64,000 nucleotides of DNA from Alphaproteobacteria bacterium (GTDB taxonomy: Bacteria; Myxococcota_A; UBA796; GCA-2862545), in contig JACKEO010000008.1 in assembly GCA_020632955.1 (NCBI GenBank), forward strand, positions 62,001 to 126,000, in the 5' to 3' direction. Shown here one piece after another: positions 53,717 to 61,279 of the stretch (its first letter is position 1; every line of letters begins with the position of its first letter). Below the pieces are notes generated by a model that saw only the letters and a program-made list of their open reading frames with translations, did no database searches and was not told where the DNA came from. The position numbers were made by a program, and so were the translations under genes.

Positions 53717-54883
53717 GTGAGCCTGCTCGTCCTGTTGCTGCTCGGGTGCCCGGGCGGGTCCGACGCGCCCGCGGAACCGCAGGTGCAGGAGCCCGCGCCG
53801 GCGGTGGTGCCCGGTCAGGCCGTGCATCCGCCCCCGCCCACCGTGCGCATCCCCCCCGACGCCACCGAGGTGCCGGCTCCCTACCGCTGCCCCGACGGCC
53901 AGCGCGGCGGCCTGGGCTGCTTCCGCCACGTGCCCGGGAACACCTTCCTCATGGGCGCACAGGCCACCGATCCGGAGGCACCCGGGCACGATCCCGAGGC
54001 CCGCCCCGAGGAGGGTCCGGTCCACCAGGTCACCGTCTCGCCGTTCTGGCTGCAGTCCTGGCTGGTGTCGGCCGGGGAGTACGACCGGTGCGTGGCCTCG
54101 GGCTGGTGCCCGGCCGACCAGGCCCTCACCGGCAGCGCGATGGCCACGGTGGGCGCCGAGGGCAGGGGCGAGCACCCGGCCGTGGGCGTCACGTGGGACG
54201 GCGCCCAGCGCTACTGCGCGTGGTGGGGCGGTCGCCTGCCCACCGAGGCCGAGTGGGAGCTCGCCGCGCGCAGCACCACGGGCCGACGCTGGCCCTGGGG
54301 CAACGATCCCCGGTGTCCGCAGCGCATCGCGGGGGCCGAGGAGCGCGAGGGCGGATCGGATCTCGACGGCGTGGTCGACACCTGCGGCCCCGTGATCGCC
54401 GCGCTGTCGGAGGCCCTCGACGAGCCCACCTACAACGCGCTCACCAGGCCCCTGGGCGAGCTGCTCTCGGCCGACGAGCTCATGGCCCTGTGCCTCGACC
54501 TGCGCGGGCGTCCCGCAGCCGAGGTGGTGGCCGCCATCCAGGCCAAGGTGGGCGAGGCGCGGCAGGCCGGCAGCGGCGATCTGGTGTGCGCCTACGACGG
54601 CCCCACCCCCATGGGCGAGGCGCGCGGCGGCACGCCCGAGATGATCTTCGGCCTCGCCGGCAACGTCTGGGAGTGGACGGTGGACGGCTACGGCCCCTAC
54701 GACGCCAGCCCGGCCACCGATCCGGTCGGCGCCGACACGGGCCACGGTCGGGCCCAGCGCGGCGGCTCCTGGATGTCCACCTCCCCCGTGGACTGGCGCA
54801 CCACCGTGCGCGCAGGCATGGCCGCGGACGCCCGGCTGCCCGACGTGGGTTTCCGCTGCGCCTTCGCCGGAGCCCGTCCTTGA
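53717..54883 (+). CDS. Formylglycine-generating-enzyme-like lipoprotein, no catalytic cysteines
   Basis: 388 residues with a short lipoprotein signal (LLVLLLLGC, Cys11) and a Pro-rich linker, then an FGE-sulfatase (SUMF1) fold: NTFLMGAQATDPEAPG, VSPFWLQSWLVSAGEYDRC, HPAVGVTWDGAQRYCAWWGG, RLPTEAEWELAAR, GLAGNVWEWTVDG, QRGGSWMS and VGFRCAF. The cysteine pair that catalyses formylglycine formation is missing between RGGSW and GFRC. An insertion of about 90 residues sits between PWGND and the NVWEW block. It is more likely a binding or structural variant than a sulfatase activator. The start is GTG at 53717, preceded by GGGGAT. Its stop overlaps the next gene as TTGA. Confidence 0.87.
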   Translation: MSLLVLLLLGCPGGSDAPAEPQVQEPAPAVVPGQAVHPPPPTVRIPPDATEVPAPYRCPDGQRGGLGCFRHVPGNTFLMGAQATDPEAPGHDPEARPEEGPVHQVTVSPFWLQSWLVSAGEYDRCVASGWCPADQALTGSAMATVGAEGRGEHPAVGVTWDGAQRYCAWWGGRLPTEAEWELAARSTTGRRWPWGNDPRCPQRIAGAEEREGGSDLDGVVDTCGPVIAALSEALDEPTYNALTRPLGELLSADELMALCLDLRGRPAAEVVAAIQAKVGEARQAGSGDLVCAYDGPTPMGEARGGTPEMIFGLAGNVWEWTVDGYGPYDASPATDPVGADTGHGRAQRGGSWMSTSPVDWRTTVRAGMAADARLPDVGFRCAFAGARP

Positions 54884-56265
54884 TCCTCGCCCTGCTCGCT
54901 GCCCTCGCCCTGGCCGCCTCCCCCGTGGGCTGGCGCGGCGACGGCTCGGGGCGCTTCCCCGACGCCACCCCGCCCGCCCAGTGGTCCCGCACCGCCGGCC
55001 TGCTCTGGCAGACCGACCTGGCCTCGTGGTCGAACGCGGCGCCCATCGCCACGGGCGGGCTGGTGTGCACGCTCACCGAGCCGTCCACGGTCACCTGCAT
55101 GGACGCGGGCACGGGGGCCGTGCGCTGGCAGGGCACCAACGAGGTGGTCGACACGCTGCCCGAGGCGCAGGCGGCCGGTCTGCGCGGCAAGCTGGGACGC
55201 GCCGAGGCCCTGGAGGAGGAGCACCGCGAGCTGCAGCGGAGCTACAGCGAGGCGCGCCGGGCGGCGCGCGGTGGCGGCGACGTGGTGGCCGAGCTGGAGC
55301 GCATCGCGGCGCGCATGACCGAGCTCCGGAGCGTGCTCAACGAGCTCGCGCCCTACCGCACCGCCCAGGCCGATCGCGTGATCGGCTGGTCGTCCCCCAC
55401 CCCGGTCACCGACGGCACCCACCTCTGGGCCGTCTTCTCCACCGGCGTGGTGAGCTGCTGGACGCTGGACGGGAAGAAGGTGTGGTCCCGCTGGCTGGGC
55501 GCGTCCAAGGGCGCGCTCAAGGGCTACGACGGTGTGCCCACGGCCTCGCCACGCCTCGTGGCCGGCACCCTGGTGGTGGGCTTCGACACCCTGCGCGGCC
55601 TGGATCCGGCCACCGGGCTCGATCGCTGGACGGCAGGCCCCTACGCCGACTTCGGCACGCCCGAGGTCACGGTCCTCGACGGCCGGCCCCTTGTGCTCAC
55701 GCCCGATGGTCGCGTGCTCGACGCCCGCGACGGCCGCGTGCTCCTCGAGGGCCTGGGCGACCTCTGGTACAGCGGCCCCGTGGTGCAGGGCGACCGCGCC
55801 TACTGGGGCGGCACCACCAGCGACGAGGGTCGGCCGCCCGCGTGGCCCACCGCGGTGAAGGCCTGGCGCCTCCGCACCCAGGGCGACGGCCTCGCGGCCG
55901 ATCCCCTCTGGACCGTGCAGCTCCCGGTGCGGCACCGCTTCTACAGCACCCCCCTGGCCGACGGCGACCGGCTCGTGCTCGTCAGCCGCGAGCGCCACCT
56001 CGTGGTGCTCGACACCGCCGACGGGTCGCTCGTGGGGCAGCGCGAGCTCGAGGTGGACGTGCCGGCCGAGGTGTGGGCCAGCCCGCAGCGCGTGGGCCCC
56101 GACTGGATGGTGATGACCGACCAGGGCCACGTGCTGCGCCTCGATCGCGCCACGCTCGCCACGAAGACCGTGTCGCGCCTGGAGCGGGGCCTGGGCAACC
56201 CGCTCTTCGTGGGCGGGCGGGTGTACGTGCGCGGACGGGAGCACCTGTTCGCGGTGGGGCGCTGA
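54880..56265 (+). CDS. Exported PQQ-like propeller protein 3 with coiled-coil insertion
   Basis: 461 residues. The TTG start overlaps the preceding stop as TTGA and opens directly into a signal peptide (ILALLAALALAASP). VGWRGDGSGRFPD is the entry motif, followed by blades (TCMDAGTGAVRWQG; SCWTLDGKKVWSRW; LRGLDPATGLDRW; LVVLDTADGSLVGQ). Between the first and second blade, residues about 100-150 form a charged helical pair (EALEEEHRELQRSYSEA, VVAELERIAARMTELRSVL), unusual for propellers. It is coupled to the FGE-like lipoprotein. The last codons and stop are duplicated just downstream. Confidence 0.83.
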   Translation: MILALLAALALAASPVGWRGDGSGRFPDATPPAQWSRTAGLLWQTDLASWSNAAPIATGGLVCTLTEPSTVTCMDAGTGAVRWQGTNEVVDTLPEAQAAGLRGKLGRAEALEEEHRELQRSYSEARRAARGGGDVVAELERIAARMTELRSVLNELAPYRTAQADRVIGWSSPTPVTDGTHLWAVFSTGVVSCWTLDGKKVWSRWLGASKGALKGYDGVPTASPRLVAGTLVVGFDTLRGLDPATGLDRWTAGPYADFGTPEVTVLDGRPLVLTPDGRVLDARDGRVLLEGLGDLWYSGPVVQGDRAYWGGTTSDEGRPPAWPTAVKAWRLRTQGDGLAADPLWTVQLPVRHRFYSTPLADGDRLVLVSRERHLVVLDTADGSLVGQRELEVDVPAEVWASPQRVGPDWMVMTDQGHVLRLDRATLATKTVSRLERGLGNPLFVGGRVYVRGREHLFAVGR

Positions 56266-56302
56266 GCACGAAGGGTTCGCGGTGGGGCGCTGAGCACGAA
56301 GG
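56247..56302 (+). repeat. 28-bp tandem duplication spanning the stop codon of propeller 3
   Basis: Bases 56247-56274 are repeated exactly at 56275-56302. The first copy contains the last codons (FAVGR) and TGA. The second copy is non-coding debris after the stop. It is exact, hence recent. Confidence 0.95.
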
Positions 56303-56328
56303 GCGCGCGGCCAGCCGGCCACGCGCCC
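56301..56328. terminator. Strong hairpin between convergent genes, 1
   Basis: GGGCGCGCGGCC and GGCCACGCGCCC pair (12 bp with one mismatch) around a 4-base AGCC loop, 36 bases after the propeller stop. No T run follows. Confidence 0.6.
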
Positions 56329-56339
56329 GGGAAGGGAGA

Positions 56340-56367
56340 GGGCGCGCGACCTCGCGATCGCGCGCCC
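56340..56367. terminator. Strong hairpin between convergent genes, 2
   Basis: GGGCGCGCGA pairs perfectly with TCGCGCGCCC around an 8-base loop, nine bases before the stop of the minus-strand lipoprotein. Together with the first hairpin it likely ends transcription from both sides. Confidence 0.6.
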
Positions 56368-56375
56368 CGGAGGCG

Positions 56376-57758
56376 TCAGCCGGCCTCGGCGGTGCCGGTG
56401 AGGGTCAGCGCCAGGAGGGCGTGGATCCAGGCCTCCCGGTCCACGCCGTCACCCAGGGTGGCGACGTAGGCCTCGAGCTCGGCCCGCACGTCGGCGCGCG
56501 CACTCAGCACGGCCTCGGCGAGTGCCTGGGCATCGCCCGGCGTGGCCGCCGCGGCGCCGAGGACCTCGGCCTCGAAGCGGGCGCGCAGGTCGCGCAGCCA
56601 CACCTCGGTGGCGTCGGCACGCGCCGTGTCGTCCAGCAGCACGCCGCCCTCCAGGCCCAGGATCAGGTCCAGCCGGGTGGTGTCGTCGAGCGAGCCCGTC
56701 AGCACCTCCTGCAGCGACGCCGAGAGGCGGTCGCCCACCTGGGCGCGGAAGGCCGGCAGCGCCACCGAGGGCGCTGCACCCTGGTCGATGGCCTGGGCGG
56801 TGAGGGCCGCCCACGCCGAGACGTCGGCCATCAGTCGGGCGGCCGGGCCGTCGGTGGTGGGCTGCTCGCCCGCGGCGGCCGCGACGGCGTGCGCCTCCGA
56901 GACCAGGGTCGCGTCGATCACGGCACGCAGCGCGTCGTCCTGGCCCACGTCGCCCCGCGGCAGCTCGCGCTGCAGCGACGTGCGGAAGGCCGCGCCCGCC
57001 ACGGTGGCCAGGCTGGTGCGCTCCTCGGGGGAGAAGCCCTCGGCGTCGAGCTCGACGTCGAGTGCCGCGGCGGCGTCGATCGACGAGCCGGCCGCGAAGG
57101 CCTCGGCGCGCTCCGAGGCCTCGGCCACCACGGCGAGCTGCACGCCGAGATCGGTCACGAAGGCGGCGCGGGCGTCGTCGGCACCGGCGGCCGCTGACGC
57201 CATCACCTCGAACAGCGGCGCCAGGTCGGCCCCCGCGTCGTCGAGGGCCTGCACCGAGGCCACCACCTCGCCCGTGAGCTGGCTGCCCAGCCAGGCGTCG
57301 TCGGCGATCGGCTCGCCCCGCGCCTCGGCGTGGGCCCAGACCATCGCGGTGACGGAGCCGGCGGCGTCGATGCGGAGGTCGTCCGCGCTGTCCTCGCCGT
57401 CGAAGTCCACGGCGCCGATCACGGTGCCGTCGGCGTCCACGGCCTGGAGCACGTAGTGCGCGCGGTCGTCCATGCCCTCGGCGTCGAGGGTGAAGGAGCC
57501 GTCCGTGGCCACGCCCGCGCTGCCGTGCAGCGTGGTGAGCCCGTCGACCTGCGAGGTCAGCTCCACCTCGGCCGCGGCCGCGAGGGTGGCGGTGCCGCCG
57601 AGCGCGGGATCGTCGCGGGTCACCTGCCCGTGCAGCACGCGCTGGGAGGCGCCGGGCTGCTCGCCAGGGGGGTTGTCGCCCGCCGCGGGATCGCCCGCAC
57701 AGCCCAGCAGGGCCAGGGTGGCGAGGAGCGGCACGTGTCGGTGGGTCGAGCGTCGCAT
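56376..57758 (-). CDS. Ala-rich lipoprotein of unknown function
   Basis: 460 residues. Lipoprotein signal (LATLALLGC, Cys20), then a beta-type domain (about 40-125: VLHGQVTRDDPALGG, GSFTLDAEGMDDRAHYVLQAV), resembling a carboxypeptidase-regulatory-like fold. The rest is almost wholly helical and very rich in Ala and Asp, with no cysteine or enzyme motif. GGAGGTCAC precedes the ATG. The leader region is AT-rich and carries a motif shared in inverted orientation with the BON gene promoter. I cannot suggest a role beyond an envelope-associated helical protein. Confidence 0.75.
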   Translation of the reverse strand: MRRSTHRHVPLLATLALLGCAGDPAAGDNPPGEQPGASQRVLHGQVTRDDPALGGTATLAAAAEVELTSQVDGLTTLHGSAGVATDGSFTLDAEGMDDRAHYVLQAVDADGTVIGAVDFDGEDSADDLRIDAAGSVTAMVWAHAEARGEPIADDAWLGSQLTGEVVASVQALDDAGADLAPLFEVMASAAAGADDARAAFVTDLGVQLAVVAEASERAEAFAAGSSIDAAAALDVELDAEGFSPEERTSLATVAGAAFRTSLQRELPRGDVGQDDALRAVIDATLVSEAHAVAAAAGEQPTTDGPAARLMADVSAWAALTAQAIDQGAAPSVALPAFRAQVGDRLSASLQEVLTGSLDDTTRLDLILGLEGGVLLDDTARADATEVWLRDLRARFEAEVLGAAAATPGDAQALAEAVLSARADVRAELEAYVATLGDGVDREAWIHALLALTLTGTAEAG

Positions 57759-57775
57759 GTGACCTCCATGTTCAT

Positions 57776-57843
57776 CATGCATGCACATCCTACGATATTG
57801 CTGATATCTATGCGACCGGATCCTCGTCATTGCATGTCTGCAT
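57776..57843 (+). promoter_or_regulatory. AT-rich regulatory region with motif pair, copy 1
   Basis: Contains CATGCA near 57776, ATTGCTGATATCTATG (57797-57812) and ATGTCTGCAT (57834-57843), an AT-rich island in very GC-rich DNA. The same three blocks occur on the opposite strand at 58499-58550. It is upstream of the minus-strand Ala-rich lipoprotein gene. Confidence 0.5.
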
Positions 57844-57927
57844 GACGGCATCGTCGCGGCCCCAGACGCAGGACGGCGCGACGCCGGACAGGCCGACGTC
57901 GCGCCGCGAGGGGACCGCGCGTGGGGA

Positions 57928-58470
57928 TCAGTCGGCGAGCGTCAGCTCGTCGAGCACGCGGTCGATGCGCTCCACCTCCTTCGCGGCGGCCACGGCCTGC
58001 CGACGGTGCTCGGCGGAGTCGACCTGGCCGGCCAGCGCCACCGCGTCGCCGGCCACGCGCACCTTCAGGTCCAGCGCGTCGGGGCCGATGGCCTCGAGGA
58101 GCCGCACACGGACCGCAGCGTGCGTGGCCCCGTCGGTGAACGCCTCGGCGACGGCATCGCCGTCCTTGTCGGCCTCCTCCACGCGGAGCTTGTTGCGCAC
58201 GGCGTCCACGCCGTCGACGGTCTTCGCCAGCGTGGGGGCCAGCTTGCGGGTCTCGCGCGCCACCTCGCCCAGCAGGGTCACGGTGCCGCCGTCCACCTCG
58301 ATGGTCACCTCGAGGCCGTCGAGGCCCAGGTGCTGCACGAGCTCCCAGCGGACGCGGGCGTGCCGCAGCGTCTCCTCGAAGACCGAGGCGTCGTCGTCGG
58401 CCGCGAGGGCCGTGGGGGCGAGGACCGGGGTGGCGAGAGCCAGGGCCGTGGTCAGGATGAGCGTTCGCAT
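57928..58470 (-). CDS. Periplasmic protein with two BON domains
   Basis: 180 residues. Signal peptide (1-23, cleaved after ALA). BON domain 1 (about 45-115: LEVTIEVDGGTVTLLGEVARETRKLA, VDGVDAVRNKL) and BON domain 2 (about 120-175: LDLKVRVAGDAVALAGQVDSAEHRRQAV, VERIDRVLDEL). OsmY-like BON proteins protect the envelope during osmotic or other stress by binding phospholipid. GGAGGCAGC precedes ATG 58470. An AT-rich motif region lies just upstream at 58499-58550, suggesting regulated expression. It is a single transcript by position. Confidence 0.88.
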   Translation of the reverse strand: MRTLILTTALALATPVLAPTALAADDDASVFEETLRHARVRWELVQHLGLDGLEVTIEVDGGTVTLLGEVARETRKLAPTLAKTVDGVDAVRNKLRVEEADKDGDAVAEAFTDGATHAAVRVRLLEAIGPDALDLKVRVAGDAVALAGQVDSAEHRRQAVAAAKEVERIDRVLDELTLAD

Positions 58471-58498
58471 GCTGCCTCCTTCGTTCCACCTCCCCTGT

Positions 58499-58550
58499 AT
58501 GCAGACATCGCCCATCATAGGTATCAGCAATGTTTCATGATTGCATGGAT
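58499..58550 (-). promoter_or_regulatory. AT-rich regulatory region with motif pair, copy 2 (inverted)
   Basis: Read on the minus strand it has CATGCA, ATTGCTGATACCTATG (58516-58531) and ATGTCTGCAT (58499-58508), the same blocks as 57776-57843 but with 7 rather than 21 bases between the last two. It lies 28-80 bases before the BON start and probably holds its promoter or operator. Confidence 0.5.
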
Positions 58551-58551
58551 G

Positions 58552-59385
58552 TCACTTCGTGACAGCGGTCGCCTCCAGGGCGACGACCGCCTCGAGCATG
58601 TGGGCAGCCGTCGCGTACCGCTCCTCCACGAAGGGGCGCGTGGCCCGATCCACCACCTCGCGCAGCCCCACGGGCAGGGCCTCCAGCGCCCGCTCGCGGT
58701 AGCCGGCCGTCGAGATCACCACGGGCTTGTCGCCCGTGACCATCGTGAAGAGCGTGGTGCCCATGCCGTAGACGTCGGCGGACGGCGACACGTCCGCCGG
58801 GTCGATGGCCTGCTCCGGCGGCATGAACGCGGGCGTGCCCAGCTCGTCGCCGAACATGGTGATGGCCCGCCGGGCGTCGTGCACCACCCCGAAGTCCGCC
58901 AGCTTGGCGCAGGGCCCACCGAACACGAGCACGTTGGAGGGCTTCACGTCGCGGTGGATGAGGCCCAGCGCGTGGACGTGCACCAGCGCTCCGAGGATCT
59001 GGCGGGCGAAGCGCAGGGCCTGGTCGAGGGCCAGGGCGCCGCCCGGGCCGATCGCCGTGTCGAGGCTGCCGTGCTCCGCCAGCTCCACCGCGAAGTACCG
59101 CAGGCCGTCGTGCGCCTCGAGGCCCCCCACGAGCCGCACCACGTGCGGGTGGTCGAGCCGGGCCAGCACCCGCGCCTCCTGCACGAAGCGCTCCTCCACG
59201 GGCGTGCCGCCGTGCTCCGGCGACAGCACCTTCACGGCCGCGCGCCCACCCAGGCGCAGGTCCTCGGCCTCGAAGACGTCGCCCGCCTGTCCACGCCCCA
59301 GGCGCTGCACGAGACGGAAGCGGCCGCCGAACACGGGGGGGTGGTCATCGGAGGCCCGAGGGGTCACGCCGCTCCCGTCTGGCAT
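58552..59385 (-). CDS. Ser/Thr protein kinase (Hanks type)
   Basis: 277 residues, essentially a bare kinase domain. Gly-rich loop LGRGQAGDVFEA (29-40), ATP-binding Lys52 in AAVKVLS, catalytic loop LIHRDVKPSN (D146), DFG at 164-166, activation segment ending GTPAFMPPEQ and ADVYGMGTTLFTMVTG. All catalytic residues are present, so it should be active. Unlike PknB types there is no transmembrane helix or sensor domain after the kinase; it is cytosolic. The ATG at 59385 has GGGAG immediately before it, closer than usual; GTG 59367 would start six codons later. Targets are unknown. Confidence 0.92.
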   Translation of the reverse strand: MPDGSGVTPRASDDHPPVFGGRFRLVQRLGRGQAGDVFEAEDLRLGGRAAVKVLSPEHGGTPVEERFVQEARVLARLDHPHVVRLVGGLEAHDGLRYFAVELAEHGSLDTAIGPGGALALDQALRFARQILGALVHVHALGLIHRDVKPSNVLVFGGPCAKLADFGVVHDARRAITMFGDELGTPAFMPPEQAIDPADVSPSADVYGMGTTLFTMVTGDKPVVISTAGYRERALEALPVGLREVVDRATRPFVEERYATAAHMLEAVVALEATAVTK

Positions 59386-59430
59386 CTCCCGGTATCGCCG
59401 GGAGGAACCCGAGGACAGGGCTGAAGCGGA

Positions 59431-59934
59431 TCAGGGGTGCTCCGCGGGGACCTCGGGCGCCGGCGCATGCGGCTTCGTGGGTTTGTAGAGCGTGACGAGC
59501 CCGCCCCCGACCGCCGCGAGCGCGATGCCCAGCACGAAGGGCCAGCGCACCTGACCCCAGGTGCCCGAGCGGGTCATGTCGATGGCGGCGTTGACCATCG
59601 GCGCGCCGGCAAAGATGAGGGCCATCACCACCGCAGGCGTGCCCTTGGCCCCGAAGGCCAGCAGCACCCCGAAGGCCCCGATGGCCCCCACCACCCCGGC
59701 GGCCAGCGACCACCCGGCGGCGGCGGGCTCGAAGGACAGCGTGGCGCCGCGGGCCACGAGCAGGCCGAGCGGCGCCAGCACCGCCACCAGGAAGTAGGCC
59801 AGCCCCACGAAGAGGAAGGCCTTGATGCGCCCGTGCTCCGGGTCGCTCATGCCGATCGCGCCGGCGTGCAGCAGGATCCCGTAGGTCCCCCAGCAGCACA
59901 CGGTCATCAGGGCGTACCCCAGCCAGCTCGACAT
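59431..59934 (-). CDS. EamA/DMT-like small membrane protein
   Basis: 167 residues with about five transmembrane helices (YALMTVCCWGTYGILLHAG; AFLFVGLAYFLVAVLAPLGLLV; AAGVVGAIGAFGVLLAFGA; PAVVMALIFAGAPMVNAAI; FVLGIALAAVGGGLVTLY). The layout AFGAKGTPAVVMALIFAGAPMV resembles the second half of an EamA drug/metabolite transporter repeat, so it is a half-length form that might dimerise. GGAGGCGAAGG precedes the ATG. It sits between the kinase and a propeller gene on the same strand. Confidence 0.75.
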   Translation of the reverse strand: MSSWLGYALMTVCCWGTYGILLHAGAIGMSDPEHGRIKAFLFVGLAYFLVAVLAPLGLLVARGATLSFEPAAAGWSLAAGVVGAIGAFGVLLAFGAKGTPAVVMALIFAGAPMVNAAIDMTRSGTWGQVRWPFVLGIALAAVGGGLVTLYKPTKPHAPAPEVPAEHP

Positions 59935-59970
59935 CCTTCGCCTCCAGGTGCGGGGTGGGTGCGTGCGCGA

Positions 59971-61230
59971 TCAGGGCGCGGCGGGCTCGACCGCAGGCGG
60001 CGGCGCAGGCGTGGGTCCCATCGCCCTCACCTCCACGGCCACGAGGTCGGCGCCGTCGCGCGCGTACACCACGCCCTGCGCCACGGCGGGCGCCGTCCAG
60101 CATGGCGAGGCCTTGCCCACGGCGAAGCTGCCGCCCACCACGCGGTGACCCTCGGGCGTGGCCTCGAGCAGGTGCAGCGTGCACTGGTCGTCGAGCACGA
60201 CGAGGTGGTCGTCGGCCAGCACGAGCGTGCCGCGACCGTAGGCCTTCTCGGTCCAGTGCGGCTCGCCGGTGGTGGCGTCGAGGGCGGTGAGCGCCTCCTC
60301 GTTGAAGCCGTAGAGCACGCCGTCGCGCAGCACCGAGGTCGACGTCTTGTTCTTCATCTTCTTCGTGCGCCAGAGCTCGCTCACCTCCTGCGCATCCGTC
60401 ACCAGCAGCAGGGCACCGCCCACGCCGTAGCCCGAGGCGATGAAGAGCCGGTTCGACCCCAGCACCAGCGGCGTGGCCGCGTTCACGTCGTAGTTGGTGG
60501 GCCACGGGTGGCTCCACAGCGTGGACCCGTCGGACGGACGGGCACCCACCGCGGCTTCCCCCGTGAAGAAGACGATCTGCGGGACCCCGCCCAGCGTGGC
60601 GTGGATCGGCGAGCTGTAGCCGGCCGGGAAGGACCCGGTGCTCCACACCTTCGTGCCGTCGGCGAGCGACACCGCGAGCAGGCCCTCCCCGGACTCGTTG
60701 CCGGTGGTGAGGTAGACGCGGCCGTCGTGCACCAGGGGGGAGCCCGAGAAGCCCCACTGGGGCGCGACGCCGCCGTGGGTCTTCGCCACGTCCACCGCCC
60801 ACCGCCGGGCGCCCGTGGCACGATCGACCACGATGAGGCCGCCGTGCCCGCCCAGGGCCACCACCACGTCGCCCACCAGCGAGGGGGTGGCGCGCGGCCC
60901 GTGGTAGCTCATGCCGTCGATGTAGGCGGGACCCACGCGGGCACGCCAGCGCTCGGCCCCCGTGGCGGCGTCGAGGAGCAGCAGCTGCTCCTCCTCTCCC
61001 TGGGTGGTCATCGCCGCCACCACGCCGTCGGCCACGGCCACCGAGGCGTAGCCGGCGCCGATCGGCACGCGCCAGAGCTCGCGCACCCCGTCGGCCCAGC
61101 CCGCGGCGAAGCCCGGCTCGTCCAGCGCGCGGCCGTCGCGGCCGGGACCGAACCACTGGGGCCAGTCGCCGCCCCACGCCGTGCCCGACACCGCCAGCGC
61201 GATCAGCGCCACCCCACCCATGCGTGCCAT
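59971..61230 (-). CDS. Exported PQQ-like beta-propeller protein 4
   Basis: 419 residues. Signal peptide (1-20), then GDWPQWFGPGRDGRAL, the canonical entry of PQQ_2 propellers. Blades: LLLLDAATGAERWRA, LIVVDRATGARRWAV, LLAVSLADGTKVWS, LTALDATTGEPHW, LHLLEATPEGHRVV. Six or more blades fit an eight-bladed propeller. No catalytic disulfide of neighbouring cysteines or Ca site is seen. It is the fourth protein of this kind within 12 kb. GGAGGTCGGC precedes the ATG. A role in envelope assembly or ligand binding is as likely as redox catalysis. Confidence 0.85.
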   Translation of the reverse strand: MARMGGVALIALAVSGTAWGGDWPQWFGPGRDGRALDEPGFAAGWADGVRELWRVPIGAGYASVAVADGVVAAMTTQGEEEQLLLLDAATGAERWRARVGPAYIDGMSYHGPRATPSLVGDVVVALGGHGGLIVVDRATGARRWAVDVAKTHGGVAPQWGFSGSPLVHDGRVYLTTGNESGEGLLAVSLADGTKVWSTGSFPAGYSSPIHATLGGVPQIVFFTGEAAVGARPSDGSTLWSHPWPTNYDVNAATPLVLGSNRLFIASGYGVGGALLLVTDAQEVSELWRTKKMKNKTSTSVLRDGVLYGFNEEALTALDATTGEPHWTEKAYGRGTLVLADDHLVVLDDQCTLHLLEATPEGHRVVGGSFAVGKASPCWTAPAVAQGVVYARDGADLVAVEVRAMGPTPAPPPAVEPAAP

Positions 61231-61279
61231 GCCGACCTCCGAGGGGGCGCCGTATCATGCCGGGCGCACGAGCCCGCGT

